In this document: positions 46,293 to 58,903 of the stretch, piece by piece
Layout of the letters: each line of letters begins with the position of its first letter
How positions within the stretch are numbered: position 1 is the first letter of the stretch
Assembly (NCBI GenBank): GCA_037176705.1
Contig: CM073887.1
Coordinates: forward strand, 43,524,001-43,588,000
DNA length: 64,000 nucleotides
Reading direction: 5' to 3'
DNA from: Molossus alvarezi
Lineage: Eukaryota > Chordata > Mammalia > Chiroptera > Molossidae
Position numbers and translations under genes: made by a program
The notes under the pieces: generated by a model
What the model was told of the DNA's origin: nothing
The model's input: the letters and a program-made list of their open reading frames with translations, nothing else
Databases searched by the model: none

Positions 46293-46297
46293 CTTAG

Positions 46298-47299
46298 CGG
46301 GACTAAAACGTACTAAAACGGAACTCTGGAAGGATGGACACAGAAGCCCAAGGATGAGGCCTAGTCAACAAAAGGGCTCAGAGGAGCCTGTCGAAAGTTT
46401 GGTCAAAGAGACGGTTTGCCAAGGGAAAAATGATTCTCTTCTGGCTCGCAATGACCTGCCCCCAGGGCATGCCGAGGATGAGTTCTTCTCTCCCAGCTTC
46501 TCCTGGGGGGGGGGGGGTATTGCTTCCGGTGGCAGCTGGGCCGAGACCCTGACTCAGTTCCTTCTGATCCTGAGTCCAGGATTGAAGAAATGCTTTGGAA
46601 ATGACATGGAGGGCGCTGGGTCTGATCCAGAGCAGCCTGTGGGAACCTGGCCTCTCTTGCTGTTCTTTGTCTTTTTCATCTTGCTTCCTCAGTTGCTTGT
46701 AGCTGGGGGGGGGGGGGAAGTGATCACGGGGGGCAGGATGGTCAACTCTGGGAGAACCTGAGGGTGTGGGCCTGTTCTCCGCCGTGAGCCAAGTTGCCAC
46801 CTATCCACACAGGGGCTCAGTAGGTAATGAATGAACACTTGAGTGGCTGTCGAGGGGAGGGCAGTCAGGGTGGAGGGGTGCAGAAGCAGGGCAGTGGGCC
46901 AGTCATGGCCTCTGAGCGGCGGTTTGGCAGAGCCCTGGCGAGGTGAAACTCTGAGGTTGGGGACCGCTGGCCCACCATGGGTTCTGAGAAGAGTCCCCAT
47001 TATCCTGTCTGCCTTCTTAGTTCTGATGTGGGAAGTGGAAAGCGAGAAAGAAAATGTGCCGATCACCCCAACTTCATCTTAGTCCCAGACTTTGGAGGGT
47101 CTATATGAGGCAGCCTTGAGGGACAAACAGCTGAGCAGAGATTTCTACAGATAGGCAGAGGGTGGGTGGAGACAGCGCTCCTGAGCATGTCCCGGCTCTG
47201 TGCTCCATGCTCCTGGGCCAGACATGGGCCATCGTTGAAGGGGCAGGAGGAGCGGAGGGGCTGTCACGCCCACGAGGATTCTGCTTCATGTTTTATATT
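46298..47299. other. Intergenic with two G13 tracts
   Basis: Runs of 13 G lie at 46505-46517 and 46705-46717. Nothing else is recognised. Confidence 0.6.
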
Positions 47300-47435
47300 C
47301 CTCATCTTATCAACCACCACACATTGTTCCAGCAGGTATTAATATCCCCATTTTACATCTCAGGAAGCTGGGGTTCAGAGAGGTCAACTTTGCCCAGAAT
47401 CACACATTGCTAAGTGGCTGAGCTGGGACCTCATC
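47300..47435 (-). repeat. MIR relic
   Basis: 'aatatccccattttacatct', 'ggggttcagagaggtcaact' and 'cacattgctaagtggctgag' follow a reversed MIR. Confidence 0.7.
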
Positions 47436-47892
47436 CCTGGTCCTTCGAGTTCCCAAGCCCGAAGGCCAGCGTCCCCAGTTGCTCTGGGGATGACTTACCA
47501 CTCTGTTCTCGTGCTGTTGGGAGAATCACACAGAGGAACTCACAGGAGTGTGTCTTCAGCCCCAGAGCAGTGCGCTATGTGAAAGGGCTTCTTCCGATCC
47601 CTCTCGATGATCCCAGAAAAAAGACACCTCCTTCCTCAAATCCTGATGGTCTCTGTCACTATAAAGCAGGGGCTACCTGGAGAAAAATAAACAGACCAAC
47701 AATCAGCTGGAAGGAAGGCTTTGAAGAAGGGTGGGCTGTGAAGAGAAGTGGGTGCCCACCTGTTCCTGGGTAAAACTGGGGGTTTGGTGTACTGTGGCCA
47801 CTCACTGGCAACAAACCCTGAGGCCTGCGCACAAGTTCTTTCTGACCTTCTCCAGGACACTCAGCCACTTGCTGTGCATGAGGGCACATCCA

Positions 47893-48345
47893 CACACACA
47901 CACACACATGTGCATGCACACACATGCATGCACAAATATATACACACAAACACGCATACACACATAACACACCGCACATACATTCACACACAAACATGCA
48001 TGTACATGGGTACATAGGCAAGCATACAGGCCTATACATGCACACAGGCATAAACGTACATGTGCGTACGTACACACACGTGCACACATGCACCCACATA
48101 AACATGCACCGTGCACACATGTACACACAAATGTACATGTACACGGGTACATAGGCAAGCATACAGGCCTATATATGCACACAGGCATAAATGTACATGT
48201 GCATGCATATACATACGTGCACACATGCACCCACATAAACATGCACCGTGCACACATGTACACACAAATGTACATGTACACTGGTACATAGGCAAGCATA
48301 CAGGTGTACACACACACACAGGCATAATATGCCTGTGTGTATACA
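47893..48345. repeat. 137-bp minisatellite in a CA/TG-rich tract
   Basis: A (CA)n start (47893-47910) leads into about 2.5 tandem units of 137 bp. The phrase 'tacataggcaagcatacagg' recurs at 48011, 48148 and 48285, and 'catgcaccgtgcacac' at 48103 and 48240. Both strands lack stop codons over long stretches because of the composition, so the Cys/His/Val-rich open frames there are not genes. Confidence 0.92.
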
Positions 48346-48916
48346 TACATGCACACATTTGGCAAGGGAGCTTGGGTGGTGCTGGTTTGCCTTCAGGAGT
48401 CTTGGCATTTCCAGAAAGGCTTTTGCTTTCCCTACTCTTTGTGTGGCCCCTAGGTCAGGATTAACAGCCTTTCTGGGCATCATCAATCCCTAAGTGTCCC
48501 AGCCCCCCACATCCCTTTCGACCCTCAATTAGACCACGTCTCTCTGTGTACTGTCTACCTCCCCCAAATGGATCCAACCTCCATTCTGCCCATTTCTGTC
48601 ACTGTCACAAATACCATTTTCATTGTACCAGGCCTGACTGAGACCTTGACCAAAAGTCCGTGGATGGCCATGGGTGGGCCTTCGGCCACCCAAATGCAAA
48701 TGGGCTATTCGCTGAGGGGGGAGCCGGGGTGGAGGGACGCGCTTCTCCACCCGAGGCTCCAGGCTCTCCAGACTTCAGCCCTGGCCCCGATTTCGTCTCA
48801 GATCTCACTGTTCTTTCCATTTGTTGCTCTATTTCTTTGGCCACTTGACTAGTCGCAGGGTCAGTGAACTCCTAGAAATGATCTTAGAGAAAGAGTACCC
48901 CAAATCCTCCTGTTCT
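48346..48916. other. Intergenic, nothing recognised
   Basis: Unique sequence. Confidence 0.45.
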
Positions 48917-49067
48917 AGGCTGAATTGTGTTCCTCAAAATTCATATGCTGAAGCCCTAACCACTCGTAATATTTGGAGATAAGGCCTTTTAAGAGGTCAT
49001 CAAGTCAAAATGAGGTCATGTGGTGGGCCCTCACCCAGTCTGACTGGTGTCCTTATAAGAAGAGATT
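48917..49067 (+). mobile_element. MLT1-type LTR relic, truncated
   Basis: 'gctgaattgtgttcctcaaa', 'attcatatgctgaagcccta', 'aaaatgaggtcatgtggtgg' and 'gactggtgtccttataagaa' follow the left half of an MLT1 LTR. The right half is missing. Confidence 0.75.
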
Positions 49068-49068
49068 A

Positions 49069-49095
49069 GGCCCTGGCCAGTTTGGCTCAACCCCA
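49069..49095 (+). mobile_element. Possible SINE head fragment
   Basis: 'ggccctggccagtttggctc' equals the 5' head of the tRNA-derived SINEs but breaks off at once. It abuts the truncated MLT1 end. Confidence 0.4.
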
Positions 49096-52039
49096 AAGCA
49101 TGGACGACTATGGGCGTACAGCCCACCTATGAGAAGACAGGCTGCCAGGTGCCTGCTCAGTGCTGTGCGGCTGCTGTGGGCGCCTGGCTCCCAATGCCTC
49201 CCTCTGTGGGGCAAGTGGGGCATTACACTGGGAGGTGTGATGGCCGCAGGCCAAAGGGGAGGACTCCTCAGAGCCCTTAGGACCCATCAGGGAAGGTTCT
49301 TTGGGGGCAGGTAAGCAGTAACAAAGTTAGACAGGGGGGCTCACAGAGGCATGGGGTATTGGGAGTTTGAGGAATGTTGGGGGGTGGCAAGCTAGGAAAG
49401 GGGGTGGTCCCAGGCTGGGAACAAGCTGGCTGGGAGCCCCAGGTAGCCCATGGATCTCCTGAGCCGGAGCCAGGCCTGCAAGGACAGAAGGTGTGAGGTC
49501 CTGACCAGCTCAGGAAGAAATGGACCTAACTGTGCAGGGTGTCCGGAAGGAAGGGCAAGCAGAGCAGGAGGCTGAAGCCAGCGAGTTCTCAAAGCTTCAG
49601 CCCTCAGAACGGAAGGAGCCTTAAGCTCCCCCGGGACTACCTTCTGTCTGCAGGCTCGCACCCCTCTGGGGGCAGCCAGGCTCGGTCTGCTGGGACAGCA
49701 CTGGCCGGGAGGCCTGGGTTCTGGTCCTGTCGGCCTGGGCTCCCTGTGTGGCCCTGAGCTGGTCAGGAGGTAAGCCACAGCTTCCTGGCCATGTGACACC
49801 TGGTTTCGGCGGTAGCGGGGTGACCTCTAGAGCACCCACGCCCAGGTTCTACTTCTAGTGATGGGTTCACTGCTTTCCCGGGGCTGCACCTCCCACCTCC
49901 AACATCGAGAAGCATCTTTATTGACGGGAACTAGGCCTCCAGTTCCTTCCACCCTGGTCCAAGTTCTGCCCTTTAGGTCTCTCCGGGTAGGAACCTCTGC
50001 CCCTGACAGCCCCTGATAGACCAGGGAGTTCCCATCACGGCCCCCTGGTCTTCTTCAGGTGGGACCTCCCAAATCCACTTAACTGCCCTGCTTTCGACAC
50101 CGACTCAGGTCTTTCATCAGCTTGCAAGCCCCCCACCCCCGGGTTTGTCAGTGTTCCTTGAGAATGCGTTCGCTCTCCTGGGCCTCGTCCTGTGGCTGGT
50201 GGGATGACACCCTTATTCAGGACGGCCCCAGTCCCGATCACTCCATCCTCTTGCCCGGCAACCTCTCCCCACAACCTGGCGCTCAGGCATCTGTGTCTAC
50301 ACCCGCGACCCTGAACTGCTTCTCACCCAGGCCCTTCCCCGGACCCGCGCTCTGTCCACAGCAAGCGCCCTGGGCCAGTTGTCAGAGGGGAGCCTGGTCC
50401 TGCTGCTCTAAGGGTTAACAGAGTGGGGAGCCAAGGCCAGGATAGGAAGCTGGCTCCAGGAAAGGGGAAGGATATCTTGCTTTTTATCTGGGTGACAATG
50501 CTGAAAGTGAGCCAGTTGGGGGAGGGGCTGGAGGCCGAAAAACAACCGCCCCCAAATAAAATTATGAATGGGCCGACTCCACAACAATGCGTGAGGGTTG
50601 TGGGGAGAGGTGGGAGCCTGGGCCTGTTGACAAGCAGCAAGGTCACGGCCCCGCCAGAGCCGTAAACAAGGGCTCACAATGCCCTCCTTTCCTTAGAGCC
50701 GGGCTCCTCTCCTGGCCTGGTCCCAGGGGGCCCGGCCTGCCTGTCCCTCATCCTTGCAGGAGTCTGTCACTGAGAAGCCACCACTGCTTCCTCAGGGAAA
50801 ACCCGGTCTTTTGTGAGCGCTTACTTCCTCCTCCTGTGGGAACCACTCCGGGGGCCTATGACATCTGCTGTCGGGCGTCTTTCTCAGGGGGCCCAAGGTG
50901 GGAAAAGAGGAGGGGTGCTGGCCGCAGGGCAGGAGGGCTGCAACCTGTCCGGGGCTGGGATTGTCATCACGAGGCCGAGGGAGGGAGAACAATGAGGGGA
51001 CCCCCGGCCTCCCCCCGCGGGGTCGATGCTGGTGGGAGCTTCCTCTTCCCACAAGCCTGCTCTTTTGTGTGCGTGTGTTTATTGGGGGGTCAGGGGAATT
51101 CTTTTGTTTGCTTTTGTTTCCCTTTTTTTGTTTGGCCTCTGGCTAGCCCCGGCTGGGGGGTGTGGAGGGTGGCCATGCCAGCAGCGAGGGGATGGAGGAG
51201 CCCAGAGGGAGCGGCGGCAAGGGGTTTTGGGCAGAGCTTGTGAGGGAAAGTTTGGGGCTTGGGGTGTGATCACTGGAGGTGTTTCCCAGCTTGTGTGTGT
51301 GCTGTCTTTGGGCAAAGGCCACAGGCACGGCAGGTGCCCTGCGACAGGCCGAAGGGCAGGGGTGCAGGGTCAAGAGCTCGGTGTAGGGGAGAGTCTCCAG
51401 CAGCTCGGAGTCTGACTCAGTCCCTCCTGCTCCCAGGCGGTGGGTCCGGGAAGCCCCGCCCACGTCCTCAGGGGGACGCTGCCCCACTGCTCCCCATGGC
51501 TGGCTCCATGGCAGACTCATCCCAGAACACCCGAGGGAGCCCAGAGACATCACCCCTCTTGGGGGAGAAACAGCCGTGACTTTGGTCCTCTCCTCCAGGG
51601 TGAGGTTCAGGGTGCCGGAGGCTCGGCTGTATGGAGAGCTCCATTCTCCAGAAGTCCTGGTCCCCAAGAGGGTGGCAGGAGTAGGGGGACAGCACACGAA
51701 GCCCAGCCTTTCTCCCCGGCTCGCTGCGCTGAGGCCTGTTCTCTCCCACTCCCTGAAACCTGTGTGGATGTCAGGGTGCACACTCACACTTTCTCGGGCT
51801 CATATCTGAGAGGACCGTAGATAAGTAATTGGGGAATGATTCAGAAGGCATTCCCAGGAATTATCCTTCAAACACTGGAGTGGAAGACCTCGACTCCATC
51901 AGCTAGAGTTCCTGCAGCTTCTGGAAGCTCCCCAGTTTGGCTCCCAGAACCGCAACCCAGCCCCCGCTGCTCGGTGGGGTCCAACGGGAGGTGAGGGTCA
52001 GACGGGAGGAAAGCACCTGTCAGGCCTCCACTCTGGAAA
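49096..52039. other. Intergenic, GC-rich, nothing recognised
   Basis: Several long chance open frames (up to 218 codons at 50587-51243) lack any recognisable domain and overlap frames on both strands, as expected of GC-rich DNA. Confidence 0.45.
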
Positions 52040-52765
52040 AGGCTTTTGCAGCTGTTTCTTACAGAACCGAACAGCCGCTCCCGTGCGCCCAGCGACGGCC
52101 CTCTTGGGCATTTATCCCGGGAAGCGGACACTCACGTTCACACGAAAACCTGTACGTGGGTGTTCCTAGCAGCTTCATTCGTGAAAGCCCTGAACTGGAA
52201 ACAACTCAGAAGTCCTCTACTGGGTGAGTGATTAAACACACCATGGTACATCCATGCCATGGGGACCACTCAGCTACAAAAGCAGGGGATTACCTGCACC
52301 TGCCACAGCTTGAAGGGAACTATGCTGAGTAGAGGAAGCCGGTCTCCAAAGGTTAGACTGCCTGGCTCCACTGTGTGCCATTCTCGACGCGTTCAAATGA
52401 TCAAGGTGGTGAACAAATTAGTGGTTGCCACCAGGCAGCACTGGGAGGGGTAGTGGGGGCTGTACAGGTGGCGTGAGGCAGCCTCAGTAGAGGGGCAGCT
52501 CTGTGTCTGGGTTGCAGCGGTGGCCACACAAATCTATACGTGGGATAACAAGGCACAGAGCTACACACACATCCGTGTGAAACGGCTGAAATCTGAAGTT
52601 GGGTGGCTCGTGCCAATGTCAGCATCTCGGTGTGGATATCGTACTGCAGTTACACGTGATATTGTCATTGGGGGAAACTGGATAAAGGGTACACAGGACC
52701 TCCTGTATGTTATTCCTGTGATTCTATAATTGTTTCGAGATAAAAAGTAAAAGTCACAATAAAAA
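52040..52765 (+). repeat. Old L1 3' end
   Basis: 'catttatcccgggaagcgga', 'ggaaacaactcagaagtcct', 'ttagtggttgccaccaggca', 'gggtacacaggacctcctgt' and 'ctataattgtttcgagataa' follow the 3' end of an L1M element in sense order, closing with an A-rich tail. Confidence 0.8.
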
Positions 52766-52857
52766 ATGGAACATTCTGGGCTTGATCACTACCATCCAAT
52801 CAGATTCTTGTCCAGCGCGCACACACGAGACAAGCTCAAGACCTAATATGATGAGCC

Positions 52858-53064
52858 CAGCCCACGTGGCTCAGTGGATTGAGCGCCGTCCCGTGCACGG
52901 AGAGGTCTTGGGTTCAATTCCTGGTCAGGGCACACGCCTGGCTTTCAGGCTCAAACCCCAGTGGGGACTTGCTGGAGGTGGCCCATCAATGTTTCTATTT
53001 CTCTCTCCCTCTCACTTTCTCTCTCTAAAAACAAATCAATAAAAACATATTAACAACAACAAAA
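52858..53064 (+). mobile_element. VES SINE
   Basis: The head 'cagcccacgtggctcagtgg', B box 'gggttcaattcctggtcagg' and tail 'aaacaaatcaataaaaaca' are present. The duplication AAGACCTAATATGATGAGCC (52838-52857) recurs with two changes at 53065-53084. Confidence 0.93.
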
Positions 53065-53084
53065 AAGACCTAATACGAGGAGCC

Positions 53085-53999
53085 ACTATTAGCTTATAGT
53101 GAACAGTGACAGCAAAAAAAGAACACGCCAGGGGTGCCTCCTCCCACGAGCTCCGTCCCACACGCCAAAGGGGCCGGATGACGGCGACAGGAGGTGGGAC
53201 AGGGCCGCACAGCAGCTCCCCCCAGGCTCCCCGCCCCCTCACTTCCTGGACCATCACAAGCTGTCCTGCCAAGACCCAGACGAGCTGCACCTCACACCTT
53301 TCCCACATAGCTCATGTGGATCTGTGTAAGTTGCCAGGGCACCATGACAGAGTCCCTTTCCCTTCTACTCCCTCAGAGTGAGCTTGGGCATCAATAGTTT
53401 CTTTAAAAAGCCTCCCTGTAATTCAGCTGGGAAGCTGGGCCTGGAAGCCCAGGTCTAGCGCTGCCAGGGAGGAGCCACAGGTTTGCATCTGATTCTGCCA
53501 GTGGGTCACCCTCAGGCAATTCAGCAACTCCGGTGGGAACTCAGGTTCCTCCCCCGTGAAAGTGGGGCTAGCCAGCCTTCACAGGGAAGCCGCTGGCTGT
53601 AGGATGTGAGACCCCGGACACTCCGGCACCTGCTGTTGTGAGCACAACTGCCCTTTTGCCAGAGAAGCGTTTAGGACATGCAGAAGGCACATTCGCCGGC
53701 CGGGGGTCCCAGCGAGGTTTTGTCCCAGAGGAAACAGGAAAGTGGGAAAGCGTAAAAACAGGGAGTACTTTGGAGAGAACAGGGCACCTGCTGAAATATG
53801 CTGTATGCCCACGCGTGGAGATTTCTAGAGCAGTTCTTCCCTGAGGCCAGAGAGTCTTCTGCACATGCACGGAGAGAACGCGATGGCTTCCACCTACACG
53901 TGGCAGTACGTCAGAGTGATGGCCCAGACCCCAGCTCACTCGGTCCCTCCTCCGTCATGCAGCAAATTCATTTGTTCATTCAATCGACCATTCCTTCAT
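53085..53999. other. Intergenic with a weak MIR piece
   Basis: 53480-53580 ('attctgccagtgggtcaccc', 'aactcaggttcctcccccgt') is a sense MIR piece. The rest is unique. Confidence 0.5.
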
Positions 54000-54016
54000 T
54001 CAACCCACAAACATTT

Positions 54017-54239
54017 TACTTTATGTTATTATTATTATTTTTTAACCCTCACCCAAGAATATGTTTTCATTGATTTTTAGAAAGTGATGGAGAGAGAGAG
54101 AGAGAGAGAGAGACAAACATCTATGTGAGAGAGAAACATCCATCGGTTGCCTGCCGTATGTGCCCTGACTGGGAATCAAATCTGCAACCTTTTGGTGTAC
54201 AGGACATTGCTCCTACCAACTGAATCACCCGGCCACGGC
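54017..54239 (-). mobile_element. VES-type SINE, reversed
   Basis: The reversed tail 'aaccctcacccaagaatatg', a GA run and the head complement 'aactgaatcacccggccacg' are present. The duplication TCAACCCACAAACATTT (54000-54016) recurs with one change at 54240-54256. Confidence 0.93.
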
Positions 54240-54256
54240 TCAACCCACAGACATTT

Positions 54257-57200
54257 AAATAAGTCTCCTTGTCATTTGGCACTGCTTAAATCAACTTTCA
54301 ATGTCTGGTTTGGAACTGCATGCTCAGGCTTGAATTCTGGCTCTTCTAGAAAGTCCCAGATGCTCACTTGTTATTAGTTATCAGGGCCTGAAATATAAGA
54401 CGTAACCAAGGGCAAAAGCAAGGCTGGGGAGTCAGTGAAGGAGCCCAGGGAACGGGGCCTGGGATGCCTAGGAAGTGAGACCCAGCACATGTGCCCAGGC
54501 CGACATCTTCGTGCTCAGCTGGGCAGCACCTCTGGGTGCCCATGTCAGACCCTGCACTGCCTGTGCCGTCTGTAGGATGTTCACAAGTCACGTGCAGAAA
54601 GGCCTTCCTGGGTCACAAAAGTCTTTGGAAAGCCGGGTCTTCCAAGTCGAACAGTGGCCTTTTCTACAGGACTTTCCAGAATCTTTACTCTGCTAACATC
54701 ACTGTGATCCTCAAGGTGGAGCTGCAGCCTGGGGGGGTCCCCCAAACCTACCCGAACATAGAGGTTTTCATGAGACCCTGGGATCACTCTTTGGGAAATG
54801 CTGTCTGGTGTGAATGACAGGCTCTGTTGGAAAGGGGAGGCCTGACTCTGGGCCCCAGGAGAGGCCAGGCTCGTGTCAAGAATGGACAGGGCCAGGCAGC
54901 TAGGTGAGGGGTCAGGGGTGCGTAAAGAAGGAAAGAGGGTCAGTTGGGAGCTCTTTGTAGAAGTTGGGACAAGTGACCTAAAACATCAAGGGGACACGTT
55001 GTCTACTTTAGTGGAAGAGGCTGCTCCTTCCCCTTAGAGCCTGAGGAACGTGGGGACAAGTGTGCCTGAAAGGCCAGCTCACAGGGAAGGTCAACTCAGG
55101 AGAACCAGCACAGGAGTGTGAGTGTCACATCTGTTGGAGGTAAAAGTCCTGACGAGAGAAGGGGCAGCTCTAGGGTAGCCACGGAGACTTCCCCAGCTGA
55201 AGGTGCTTCCAGAGACTCAGCCCCGGCAGCAGGCAGCAAGAGGCCGCACTCACCAGTCTCAACCCCTGGGAATGGCAATCTCCCCTCCCCCATTGTCCAC
55301 CATGAACAGCTGCCACCTAGTGGCAGAGGAAAATGCTGCTTGACAATGGATTTGCCCTCCGAGGAGGAGGAACACCTTCACGGGTTCCATGAGGTTTCAT
55401 TGAATCTTACTTAATGCAAAGCATCCGCTGCATCACTAGGAACTGCTGGTCTGTTGCAGCTGATGGCATCAGCACGTTGGGGAAGAGCAAAGGTCCTCCC
55501 AGAGCGCACAGCCCTGCCCCAGCACTGCGCATCCTTCTGCATTCTGGCCCTTGCAACCCCAGGGATCCACCACACCTCTGGAGGTGGCGGGCGCATGGAC
55601 TCAAGCCCTCTCACCAGCTCTGAGGTCCACTCAGGGAGGACCTCGTGTCCTTGTTGTCCTGAGCCCTCCCAGGGGATGAATATATGGTCTTGACACAGAT
55701 GTCTATGTTAGGAGAAGCCCTTCGTGGGTGTGGGCTCTCTTTGCTTCTTGAAAATTACCCCGTTATACTGCAACTATCAAAATGTAGTTCCATTGGGGGA
55801 TGGTAGGAGACTTGAAAGAACTTTTTAAGTTTTTAGTTCTCTGGGTTTTAGTTTCAGTTCTTGGCCAGTGTTTTGGAAGCCGTTGTCTGTGGTTCACCAC
55901 TAGGAGGTGTGTCTCTTCTCCTTGGTTTTGTCCCTAGTGAAAGGTCACAGAGTGAATTCTAGCCAGTGAGGGGGACTTGCCTCTTCATCTGCCTCCCTGG
56001 ACTTCAGAGAAGCGTCTTCTATTCCAAGTTCCCGCTCCCCCCGCCCACACTGTGCCTTAACCAACAAGGTTTCACTCATTCATTTTTACATGCGATTGTT
56101 GCAGGGAAATCCCAGCCTTCGTTTCTTTCTGGAGCTGGGGATGGGCAGAAATCACGTACTTTGGGGGCCCCTTCTCAAGTTTTTCTGGTTCTAGTGAGCT
56201 GTGGGGGTCTGCTGTGCCAGGCTGCAGGTGTGGCCCAGGCTGGCGGACATCCCCAGGCTGCCCGAGTCTTGCAGAGGTAGCCCTTTGGGTCCCCACTGCT
56301 GGGCAGAGGCCAACCTCTGTGGGAACCTTGACTTGGCACTCAGAGGCTCCAGGGAGCAAGCAGCGTGCTCAGGGTAGTTGATGTGCAGAAGTTGTCTTTG
56401 TGTGGATCCCTGCTGGTCTTCTCCAAGTCAGAGTCTGACCTTTTACTAGGAAATAGACATGGTTTCCTCTCGCCTGTAGGACAAAGCTCCTGGAAATGGG
56501 TGGGAAGGGTGGGCACCATAAGATTTATCTTCAGTGAGTCAGGGGGTCAGACTGACCCTGTGGCCGGGCTCCATGGAACAGAAGGAGGTTGCAGAACTCG
56601 AGATTAGCTTGGATCTAACTCCTGAATCCTGGTCGGTACACTGGAATCTGTCTTGTGGCTCCGGAGGTCTTGGGAAACATCAGGGCCCTTGGACACAGGT
56701 GAGCCCAGGTATGGGTTTGCTAGGACAAATGACCTTAATTCTGAAAATTCCAACCTCAGCCAGGAAGTCCCATAACAGCCTATAGGGGGTGCCCACCACC
56801 CAGCCTGGGTTCTGCATACTCCTGGTCTTCCCTTTCAGCACTGAGGGTGGGTTGGCTAGGACCAAGGAGGAGACTTTAAAGGTCGTGGAAGTTGACTGAG
56901 GTGCCGTGGATGGGACCCAGGCAATGAAGGCCTCAGCAGTGGCTGGGGGCCTTTTCCAAATGTGTGAATTTGCTGCTTTAAGACTCACGAAGTCACTCAG
57001 AACTGAAAGGAGCTCAAGTATGTTCACCACTGGCTGCCCCGAGCGTGGGAAACAGGTTGGCCCAGCAAACTTGCACTTGCCTCGGCCTGCGTGCTGTCTT
57101 CCCAGCCTACTCACTCCGCCCATCCGTCTCAAGGAAGCGAGTTCTCTATCTAGATTACTTCCTTGCCCCGGCAATCCTTGTCCAACCCATCAAGTCCCAT

Positions 57201-57329
57201 CAGCTTGGCCACTGAACTAGGTCCTGAGCCAATCGGCTTCTTTCTACCCCCTGGAATGCTCTCCGCCCACTTACCCACCCAGCCATCAACCTCTCCCCTG
57301 GACCACACCACAGCGCCTGACCGACCCAC
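54257..57329. other. Intergenic, nothing recognised except one CTCF-like site
   Basis: Unique sequence; no exon of a neighbouring gene seen on either strand. Confidence 0.45.
55310..55323 (-). promoter_or_regulatory. CTCF core motif match, reversed
   Basis: The minus strand reads CCACTAGGTGGCAG, an exact fit to CCASYAGRKGGCRS. Confidence 0.5.
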
Positions 57330-57780
57330 AGGCATCCTCTCTACTCCACTGCCAAACCCCTCGATATACCCACAGGGCCTCTCCCAAAAGCAGTGTTGAC
57401 CACATCACCTGCTGGACTGCATCGTGGCTTCCCCTGGCTCAGTAGAGGAGGGCAGGATCCTCTCTGCCAAGGCCTTCGTGGTCCTGTCTGCTCTGCCGCT
57501 GCCCAGCTCTCCAGCCCCGTCTGCACCGCGTGTGCCCTGAGTTCTCTCTCCACAGCCTGACCCCCTTTAGTCTCTTAGATTCGCCCTGTTTCCTCTTGCT
57601 GAGGCCTTTGTACATATTGTTTCCTTTGCCTGGAACGTCCTTCCCTCCACTGTCCTCATCCCTTTCTACCTCAGGTCCAGTGCCACTTGCACAGGAAGCC
57701 CTCCGGGTATCCCACACCGGCCAGACCCTCGTCTCCTTTCCCTTTGGTCACCGGTTATGTCTCCCGCATCACCTTTATTG
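57330..57780 (+). repeat. L2 LINE relic
   Basis: 'tgaggcctttgtacatattg', 'tttgcctggaacgtccttcc' and 'acaggaagccctccgggtat' follow an old L2-type 3' region. Confidence 0.6.
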
Positions 57781-58294
57781 CAGCTGCACCTTCCTGCTAG
57801 ACGCCTGTCCCCTGCGCGGTCTACATAACGCTCCGCCAAGTACCGGCTGCTGCTGCTTGTTCTGCTGATCCCCAGCTCCTGGTCGGGAGGCTTCTCAGCA
57901 GGCATCTGTCAAATGGATGAAAGACCAACGGAGGCCTTACGGACAAAGACAATGGGAAGTGAAGGATGGACAATTAGAGTGAAGGGGTTATAATGAGAAC
58001 TTAGAGCCTTTTAAAAGAAATAACTGTTGGTGTTGAATCCCCAGATGATGCATTGATACATTAACTTTTTTTTAATGTGTGCCTCTCACTTGGAAGATCT
58101 GGAGACCTGGGGCGGGGCCATAGGGACAAAGGTCAAGAGTAAGGGCAAAGGGGACCTCAGAGTCTCTAGGGTAGGAGACCACATGCAACTCAGAACCAAA
58201 GCCTGGCAGGCTCCACAGGGCTCGCATCTTTCTAGATGGTTCCCCAGCAGCCTCCTGGGAATGGCCCAGGAGCGAGAAGCCCACCATTTGCTCC

Positions 58295-58460
58295 TCTGAG
58301 CCCCTGACAAATTATTTCAGTCCCCGCGGCTTCATTTTCTTCATCTGTCAAGTGGAGAGAAATAGTATGGCTACTTCCTGGGTCTCATGGATTTGAAATG
58401 AGATTTTACAGCACGTGTTCAACAGACCCATACATGTGTTCCACAAATATCAATATTATA
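58295..58460 (+). repeat. MIR relic
   Basis: 'ccctgacaaattatttcagt', 'cttcattttcttcatctgtc' and 'ggagagaaatagtatggcta' follow a sense MIR. Confidence 0.65.
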
Positions 58461-58889
58461 TTAATCCTTATTAAGGGTTCATCAAGACAGACTCCCAGAG
58501 CCCTCTCTTGTCATGGTGTAAAATCAATAGAGTAGCTAGAGGCCCGATTCTCCTTGTCGTGCACCGTGTTTCTCTTCCCGGTAATTGCCTGAATTTTCAT
58601 GATTAGGCAGGAAAAAATGAAACCGTTAACAGCACCTTGAGGCTATTTCTGCCAGAAAGCAAAAGGATGATCAAAATGGAGAGGCTTGTCTTGGTTTTTC
58701 CATTTGTCTGGACAGAATAAGTCCTCAAAGATTTTCCACTTGAGACTTTGCCTAAGAAATGTGTTTTCTGCCTGGAAAATGGCTCGTGTAGAAGAAAAAG
58801 GGAAGCAGAGATTTCGCAGATGAATGTCTGGGATCCACGTGGCCCTTGTGGACTAGCTTCCTGGGCTCAGTTCTTGTAAAGTGGGAACA
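58461..58889. other. Intergenic, unique
   Basis: No repeat family is recognised in this AT-moderate block; no exon signal. Confidence 0.4.
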
Positions 58890-58903
58890 CAGCTTTGCTC
58901 TTT

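Noticed and set aside
47893..48345. CRISPR-like direct repeats
   Set aside because: The units are contiguous 137-bp tandem copies without spacers, in a mammalian genome.
47659..48464. Overlapping Cys/Val/His-rich frames on both strands
   Set aside because: They are products of the CA/TG minisatellite, which lacks stop codons in most frames.
50587..51243. 218-codon open frame
   Set aside because: No domain, no promoter, overlapping frames in all directions in GC-rich DNA.
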